Assembly (NCBI GenBank): GCA_032871835.1
Contig: CM065301.1
Coordinates: 76,974,069 to 77,038,068 of the forward strand
DNA from: Dipteronia dyeriana
Lineage: Eukaryota > Streptophyta > Magnoliopsida > Sapindales > Sapindaceae
Direction of reading: 5' to 3'
Length of the DNA: 64,000 nucleotides
The translations under genes and the position numbers were made by a program. The notes below the pieces were generated by a model that saw only the letters and a list, made by a program, of their open reading frames with translations, was not told where the DNA came from and made no database searches. Positions 58,085 through 64,000 of the stretch are shown here, piece by piece; position 1 is the first letter of the stretch, and every line of letters starts with the position of its first letter.

Positions 58085-58199
58085 CCTTCTTACTAGTTAT
58101 GCATCTCATCTCAAATTAGAGGATGGTACTGACAAAAATGAGGCACAAATCCCTTCAGATCTTATCACTTCGTGTGTTTCTACGATGCTCATGATACAG
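58085..58199 (+). pseudogene. ALY: ALY exon segment M (last one seen)
   Basis: It encodes TDKNEAQIPSDLITSCVSTM and LMIQ, then a GT donor. ALY C-termini have an 'ITSELISSCVATWLMIQ'-type segment. The final exon is not visible; copia-4 starts 132 bases further on. Confidence 0.78.
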
Positions 58200-58331
58200 G
58201 TAACTTGAAGACTCTCTCTCTCTCTCTCTAACATCACCTCTATCACATTGCACACACATGGAAATTTAGGAATATTCATCTTCATTGATATGCTTATAAT
58301 TATTCTCTCTGTTAACATGCAAACATGCACC

Positions 58332-59628
58332 TGTTGAAAACTAAACTTGATCTCCAGCCAACCATTTTTCAGCAACCACCTTCCCGTCACCTTTCTAGAA
58401 GCCGACCATCACATGGCTTCCAACTAGAGGTGGCAAAATGGGTCGGGCCTTGACGGGAGGCCTGACTTGGCCTGCTTGGTGGCAGTTCAGGCTGGCCCGA
58501 CGCTTCAACTTAACAAGCCGGGCCTGAGTCCGTTAAGTTGGCAGGCCAGGCCAGGCCAGGTTAGGCCAGGCCAGGTTTAGGGGTCGCGACCTGCAGGCCG
58601 GCCTGGCCTGACCCGTCAGGCCCGCGGGCCTAATTTGTTTTTGAAAAAAAATGTATTCTGACAAGCCTTAATAGGTCGGCCCGTGAATTGACCCACGAGC
58701 CTACCTAGAATCGGCTCACAAGCCGGATGGCGGGCCGGCCCGTTAAAGCTTGTCAAAATTCAAATGTTTCAAATTTTAAAATTTGAATTTAGGGGTGGCT
58801 TTTGTAAGTATACAGGAGCCGTTGGTGACCGTAGGAGGGTTTTAAAAAAATGCCCAAAACTTTAAGAAATTACATTTGTTTAAAATCTTTTACAATTCAT
58901 TCTAATTATATACTAACCTAGCATTTTCCTATAAATACCCCATCACCCTTATCTCAATCCCTACAATTTCTCTACTTCCCTACTCTCTTATTCTCTATAT
59001 TCTCTACAATCTCCAACATCTCTCACTCTTTTACTCACTCTCTTTCAACTATTTTGTAATTTAATAGGAAATTACAAAATTATTATCATCAAAAACTAAT
59101 TAACTGTTGTTCACTTGTTTGAAATAAAAAAATGTATTCCATATTAAAATTATTACATTAATAATTACTTAAAATTATTACAATGTATAAAAAATAATAT
59201 TATATATATAAAACGTTTAAAATAATAAAAATAATTTTAAAGTCCGTGGATCGGCCCATTGAGCCCTTAGCCGGGCCGGGCCAGGCCAGGCCAGGCCAGG
59301 CCCGGCCCGTTAAGCAAGCAGTCCTAACGGGCCCAGGCTTAAGTAGCCGGGCCGGCCCATTTTGCCACCACTACTTCCAACTACCATTCAAATTTTTCTC
59401 TAGCAATCTCCCAACTGTCATCAGCCAACTAATATGGATTTATTGTTTTTTGTTTTTTAGCTCATCTCATTTCCTTATATAAAGGGATGAAGATTGTATT
59501 GAAAATATGTGGAGTGATGTAAGAAATATAGAGAGAAATAGAAGATCTTTTCTCCTTTCATTTGAGTGTTCGTAAATCTCTCTCAGAGGTGCACCACAAG
59601 TGACCTCAAACATACCATCTCACTAACA
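58332..59628 (+). repeat. copia-4 5' LTR, interrupted by a hAT element
   Basis: A TATA-like CTTATATAAAGG lies at about 59,474. The left limit is inferred from a TG dinucleotide and cannot be confirmed without the other LTR. Confidence 0.6.
58425..59373. mobile_element. non-autonomous hAT element with GGCC-rich subterminal repeats
   Basis: Terminal inverted repeats TAGAGGTGGCAAAATGGG and TAGTGGTGGCAAAATGGG (one mismatch in 18) with CTTCCAAC flanking both sides (58,417-58,424 and 59,374-59,381). This 8-bp duplication marks a hAT element. Subterminal GGCCAGGCCAGG tracts lie at 58,545-58,575 and 59,270-59,310. The middle is AT-rich and non-coding; no transposase. Confidence 0.92.
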
Positions 59629-60250
59629 GTGGTATCAGAGAGTGTGAGAATCAAAAAGTCGAAGATTAGAGGCCGAAGTCGAATTGGCCCAGAATTCAAA
59701 GTGATTAAAATCAATTTTTTATCACACCAGCGTGTTCTACTCATCGTGAAGAGTTCGACAATGAAAACGCCACCTAAATCGAAGTTCCAGAGAGGCCGTA
59801 CGCGTCACCTGAAGTTGGAGAGTTAATCCACGCGTCGACACGTGCAGCCTTTTCAGAAGGCGCATCACCAACACTCACTGAACTTCTTCCTCACCCCGTT
59901 TTACAAGATCCGACCTGAAATCCGATCTGTTAACACAGTTGCAGATTCGACCCGACTTCCGATCCACAACTCGATCTAAGATCCAACCCGACTTCTGGTT
60001 CTGTTCAAGGGTTGCTGAAGTCACTAACGTCGTTATAATGGCTAAAATATTTCATCAGTCAAAGGGAATATTCAATTATCTTTAGTTGACTTTTTAAAAA
60101 AGTTTGACCCCTTGTTTTGGACGCTTCCAAACTCGGATTTTGATAAACTCGAAAATGTTTCCAAGGTTTATGACCGTTCCGGACACAACCTTGCACTCTG
60201 TTTTTACAAATTCATACTCTATATTAGTGTTTTAAGCACTTCAAGTCTCA

Positions 60251-62822
60251 ATGGCCAACGGTAACGCGCATGTTGTCATCCCGAAACTCATCAAAGAAAA
60301 CTACGACAATTGGTGCATACAAATGAGAGCTTTATTAGGCTCTCAAGATGTTATAGACATTGTGGAAGATGGATATGCAGAAGATGAATCCAAAGAAACT
60401 GAAGGAACCATGACAGAAGCTGAAATATCAGCTCTTAAAACCGATCGAAAGAGGGATTGTAAAACAAAGTTCATAATCTATCAAGGACTAGACGAAGCCA
60501 CGTTTGGGAACATAGCATTTGCTAAGTAATTGAAATAAGTCTGGGACACCCTTCTCAAGACCTACAAAGGTGCTAACAAAGTGAAAAGAATTCGTCTTCA
60601 AACACTACGAGATGAGTTCGAATCCTTTTGAATGAAATCTTATGAATCTATTGCTGAGTTCTATACACGAGTTACAGTCATTGCAAATCAACTAAGAAGA
60701 AATGGAGAAACTCTCACAGACATGAGAATTTTAGAGAAAATTTTATGATCATTAGATTCAAAGTTTGAATTTATAGTTGTGGCACTGGAAGAAACAAAAG
60801 ATCTGGAGACAATGTTTGTTGAAGAACTAGTGGGTTCTTTGCAAGCCCAAGAGTAGAAAGTAACAAGAAAAAGTGATGACAAAGTATTTGAGCAAGCTCT
60901 CCAGTCAAAGCTCTCCCTCAATGAAAAAATATACGAGCAAATGGGGACCTTACAACAAGAAAGAAAACGAGGTAGAGGATCTCATGGAAGAGGTTCAGGA
61001 AATGTCGAAACCAATAGTAGAGACAGATGAGGAAGAGACACAAATCGAGAAGGACGTGGACAACAAAACTATGTCTCACGAGGAAAAGGATGAGGAAGAA
61101 AATACGGGTACAACAATCGTTTGAATGTTGACAAAAGAAATGTACAATGCTATAACTGTCACAAATAAGGCCACTATAGCAACCAGTGCAGAAGCTCGCC
61201 AAATGAGGTAAACAAAAATTCTAACTTTGCAGAGAAAGAGCAAGTTGAAGGAGAATCAGCAAGTTGAAGGAGAATCATTGATATTGATGGCACACAACTC
61301 AAAATATCAAAACCAAAATGTTTGGTTTCTTGATTCTAGAGCCAACAACCATATGACTGGTAGAAAAGACTTATTCACTGAACTTGATGAGGAAGTTCAT
61401 GGAGAAATATCATTTGGCGACCTCTCTAAAATCCATGTCCAAGGAAGATGAGAAGTCATGATCAAGCAAAAGAATAGAGATCATGCGTTTATCTCAACTG
61501 TCTATTATGTTCCAGACATGAAGACAAACATCCTAAGTCTCGGATAACTCTTGAAGAAAGGCTATCACATTAGCCTTCAAAATATACAACTCACCATTAC
61601 GAAGCTGGTTACCTGAGTCTAGATGATGAAGAATAGGATGTTCACTCTCGCAATTCATCATGAAGCGCCAAGGTGTTTGACAACCGTCATCGATGACAAA
61701 GACTGGTTATGGCATCTAAGGTATGGATATCTCAATTTTGAAAGTTTAAGGCAACTGTGAAGTAATAAGGAAAGGATTGCCAAACATCCATCAACCAAAC
61801 GAGATGTGTGAAAGTTGTGTTCTTAGTAAACAAAACAGAAATAGCTTCAGAAAGGAGGCAAATTTGAAAGCAACCATGCCACCTGAGCTCGTTCACACAG
61901 ACGTGTGTGGTCCATTGACGCCGGTATCAAATGGACAGAATCAATACTTCCTTACCTTCATTGACGACTACAACAAGAAGACTTGTGTTTATTTCCTAAA
62001 AAGGAAGTCTGAAGTATTTGGTTACTTCAGAAGGTTCAAAACTCTTGTGGAGAAGGAAAGTGGCTACTACATCAAAACACTGAGATCAGATCAAGGTGGA
62101 GAATACACTACAGGTGCTTTTCAGGAATTCCTTAGGCAATAAAGAATCAGATATAAGTTTACACCAGCTTATACTCCTCAGTTAAACTGTGTAGTAGAAA
62201 GGAAGAATCGAACAATCCTTAACATGGCTAGAAGCATGTTAAAGGAAAAAATTTTGCCTAAAAGGTTTTGGGCTAAAGCAGTCTTGTGTGCAGTATATCT
62301 ACAAAATAGATGTCCTACAAAGATTCTTGATACTAAGACACCGCAAGAAGTGTGGCACATTCACAAACCATGTGTGAGCCACCTTAGAGTTTTTGACTCC
62401 ATTACCTACATCAAGGTCCCCAAAGCTTGAAGAACCAAGCTTGAAGATAAAGGAAAAAAGTGTATCCTGGTTGGATACGGTGACAGAACTATAGGTTACC
62501 GGTTGTATAACCCCGTTACCAAGAAAGTGATCCTCAGTAGGGATGTGATTTTTGAAGAAAATGAATCCTGGAATTGTGATCAGAACAAAGCTTCAAGAAG
62601 TACAAAGTTGATATCTGAAGAAGAGACAAGAGAAGTGGCTACAGAGCCACAAATACCAGAGATCAGTAAACTCCTAAACGTGGTTCCCTTTCACCACAAA
62701 TGTGTAATGCACCATTACCAATTGAACGTGATTTTTCAAACATGATGTCTAGAAAGACACTTAGCTTAGAAGATCTATATGAAAATACATAACAGGTGGA
62801 AGAAGACATTACTCTGTACTGA
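60251..62822 (+). pseudogene. copia-4 gag and partial pol
   Basis: Gag starts MANGNAHVVIPKLIKENYDN with a typical copia N-terminus, followed by a UBN2-type core with stops, a Glu/Arg-rich part and a CCHC knuckle (CYNCHK, stop, GHYSNQC) near 61,150. Protease is at WFLDSRANNHMTGRKDLF (family DSGA, here DSRA). GAG-pre-integrase is at DWLWHLRYGYLNFESL. Integrase has HTDVCGPLTPVSNGQN, RSDQGGEY and [16 protein letters not shown] (61,777-62,360). The last recognisable part is RKTLSLEDLYENT near 62,750, just before where RT should start. Confidence 0.88.
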
Positions 62823-64000
62823 CTCTCCGGACCTACCCCCCGATAGATGGGTCATCGCTACATCCACCAGTCATGTCTGTCCCCCTCCCCCCTATACCCA
62901 CCAGTCCTGTCTCCTGGACTAAAGTCTGGATCAGAAGGTGGGGGTCATCCCTGTGTGTACGCATGGTCGACCCCTGAAGCCCTCGGATCATATCCAGTAA
63001 AACTCGATGTTGTTGTTGACGATCCTAGTCACTCTTCTGGAGGGCTTCACATACATCGTTCAACAGATCTACCCATGGGGCCTGAAATCCTGTCCACATT
63101 GTTAGTATAAAACTATCAGCATCACGTGTTAATAAAAAAACTAAACTTTGTTTTCAACTAACCTCTCAATCACGTCTAACGCCCCTACGGGAATCCCCTG
63201 TAGATGTACCATGTTTGGGGGTGGTAAACCGAACCCATCTATGCCTATGTCTTTCTCCTTGAGGGTCTGTCTGATATCTCTCATTGTCATTGGGCTTAAA
63301 CCCCTAGCATCGGGCTCAGATCCCTCACTGTCACTGGTCCAATCTGTCAAACCTCCACCCTCTATCCCGCTGTTCCAGCCAAATGTAGTCAGACCAGGGA
63401 CCGGAGGCGGAATATGAAGCATGTCCTCCTCTATATACAGGTTCCCCCCTCGTTTAGCTCAGCATAGTACGGTATCTGTCTCTCAGCTAGTGTGGGCACC
63501 AGTTCCTTCCTCGCAAACATCTGAAATATTAGTTAGAACAATGTAATTGTACACATACTAACTAATATGAACATTAACAAATTAAATACATACACTGGCT
63601 TTGAAAATCTTGGTCAGCTTCTTCCCTCTCGGTTGTTTGGTCAACTCCCACTATAAAATACGGGGAGACAGATTCATAACCCTCTAGGCATCTAACTCTT
63701 GGCCAAAATCAGGGATCACCTCGAAAGTAAATATCTGCATCAAAGATAAGTACGATAAGTATCCATAATATTGAGGACAACACCAATAAAGTACAACTTA
63801 TAATTCGAAGTTCTTACCAATAGGGCGTGGGATAGACCGTATATGTTGTAGGTCTCCACCGTATGTACGTCAGTGCTCTTTTCCTATTGGCATCCCTCAA
63901 ACCCGTCTCGTCGCCCGTCAAGCGAATGCTTGAATGAGTAAATAGAATGCTTGTACACGTGGGCACCCCACGGGAACGCGTCGAACGCATCGAGATCCTC
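62823..64000 (-). mobile_element. MULE-3: partial third copy of the MULE, Ulp1-gene side only
   Basis: The - strand carries the 5' part of a DUF1985-Ulp1-like gene that enters from the right edge. Neither MURA, TIR nor subterminal array is present; the left side ends abruptly in coding sequence at the copia-4 junction. Confidence 0.8.
62823..64000 (-). pseudogene. DUF1985 plus Ulp1-like gene, copy 3, 5' part
   Basis: Reading leftward from 64,000: EDLDAFDAFPWGAHVYKHSI, which matches MULE-2 DLNAFDEFLWGAHVYRHSI, then VIPDFGQELDA and WELTKQPRGKKLTKIF (63,600-63,735). Next is a Pro/Gly/Asp-rich exon with SGIEGGGLTDWTSDSEGSEP (63,141-63,422), then a glutamine-rich part with DRQQQHRVLLDMIRGLQG near 63,000. 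Intron positions match copy 2. The Ulp1 domain itself is missing because the sequence switches to copia-4. Confidence 0.78.

Larger units (their letters stand above)
12584..58199 (+). pseudogene. ALY: ALWAYS EARLY (LIN-9 homologue) gene, dispersed by transposons
   Basis: The exon segments listed separately, read in order, follow the plant ALY protein from just after its SANT/Myb region to near its C-terminus. In plants and animals LIN-9 proteins are subunits of the DREAM/MuvB complexes that act with E2F, Rb and Myb proteins on cell-cycle and developmental genes in the nucleus. The best match is the DIRP domain at 27,646-28,215. Splice sites are mostly intact, but there are frameshifts at about 12,770, 15,770 and 28,140, a stop in the segment at 27,480-27,545, and a gypsy element inside an exon. 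Seven primary insertions (MULE, gypsy or copia) account for most of its length. The 5' exons are not visible. A functional gene with giant introns is unlikely because exons themselves are damaged. Confidence 0.8.
58332..62822 (+). mobile_element. copia-4: Ty1/copia element truncated on its right side
   Basis: The 5' LTR is 58,332-59,628 (TGTTGAAAAC...CTAACA), about 340 bases once the inserted hAT element is removed. It is followed by the primer-binding site TGGTATCAGAG at 59,630. Gag, protease and integrase follow. The element stops abruptly near 62,822, before RT, and MULE-3 sequence begins. There is no 3' LTR in the window. Confidence 0.85.

Noticed and set aside
59246..59482. Frame with GQARPGQARP repeats
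   Set aside because: Produced by the GGCCAGGCC subterminal repeats of the hAT element.

Overview
The window looks like plant nuclear DNA, most likely a eudicot. The evidence is the exons of a LIN-9/ALWAYS EARLY (ALY) gene with ordinary GT-AG introns, plant-type Ty1/copia and Ty3/gypsy retrotransposons, Mutator-like elements (MULEs), hAT elements and a plant LINE tail. The sequence is AT-rich and almost every reading frame is broken. I see no rRNA, tRNA, CRISPR array, operon or bacterial feature.

The backbone is one host gene on the + strand. Thirteen exon-like segments in correct order (about 12,584 to 58,199) match the plant ALY family, including its DIRP domain. Transposons have pulled this gene apart over about 46 kb. 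Several exons carry frameshifts and one exon is split by a retrotransposon, so I read it as a pseudogene. The SANT/Myb N-terminus is not visible and would lie to the left of the window.

Layout: 1-928 LINE 3' end; 2,284-2,930 hAT-like element; 3,402-12,511 MULE-1; 12,584 onward ALY exons; 12,932-14,167 a MULE with 80-bp inverted repeats in an ALY intron; 15,791-21,295 gypsy-1 inside an ALY exon; 21,938-27,324 copia-1; 27,430-28,215 the DIRP exons; 28,442-33,781 gypsy-2; 34,735-40,713 copia-2; 41,463-57,140 MULE-2, which contains copia-3 (46,464-53,436); 57,405-58,199 the last ALY exons; 58,332-62,822 copia-4 with a hAT element (58,425-59,373) inside its LTR; 62,823-64,000 part of a third MULE. 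Most element boundaries are fixed by target-site duplications that can be read directly.

The most distinctive system is the two-gene MULE family. Each full copy carries a MURA-type transposase gene and, converging on it from the other end, a gene with a DUF1985 domain and a Ulp1/C48 SUMO-protease domain. This is the arrangement known from Kaonashi/KI-MULE-type elements. MULE-1 and MULE-2 are inverted relative to each other. Both have subterminal arrays of a TCGAGA-core motif upstream of the genes, a splice acceptor just before each start codon, and a TAA stop at the same codon of the transposase. Copia-3 has inserted precisely inside the last zinc knuckle of the MULE-2 transposase.
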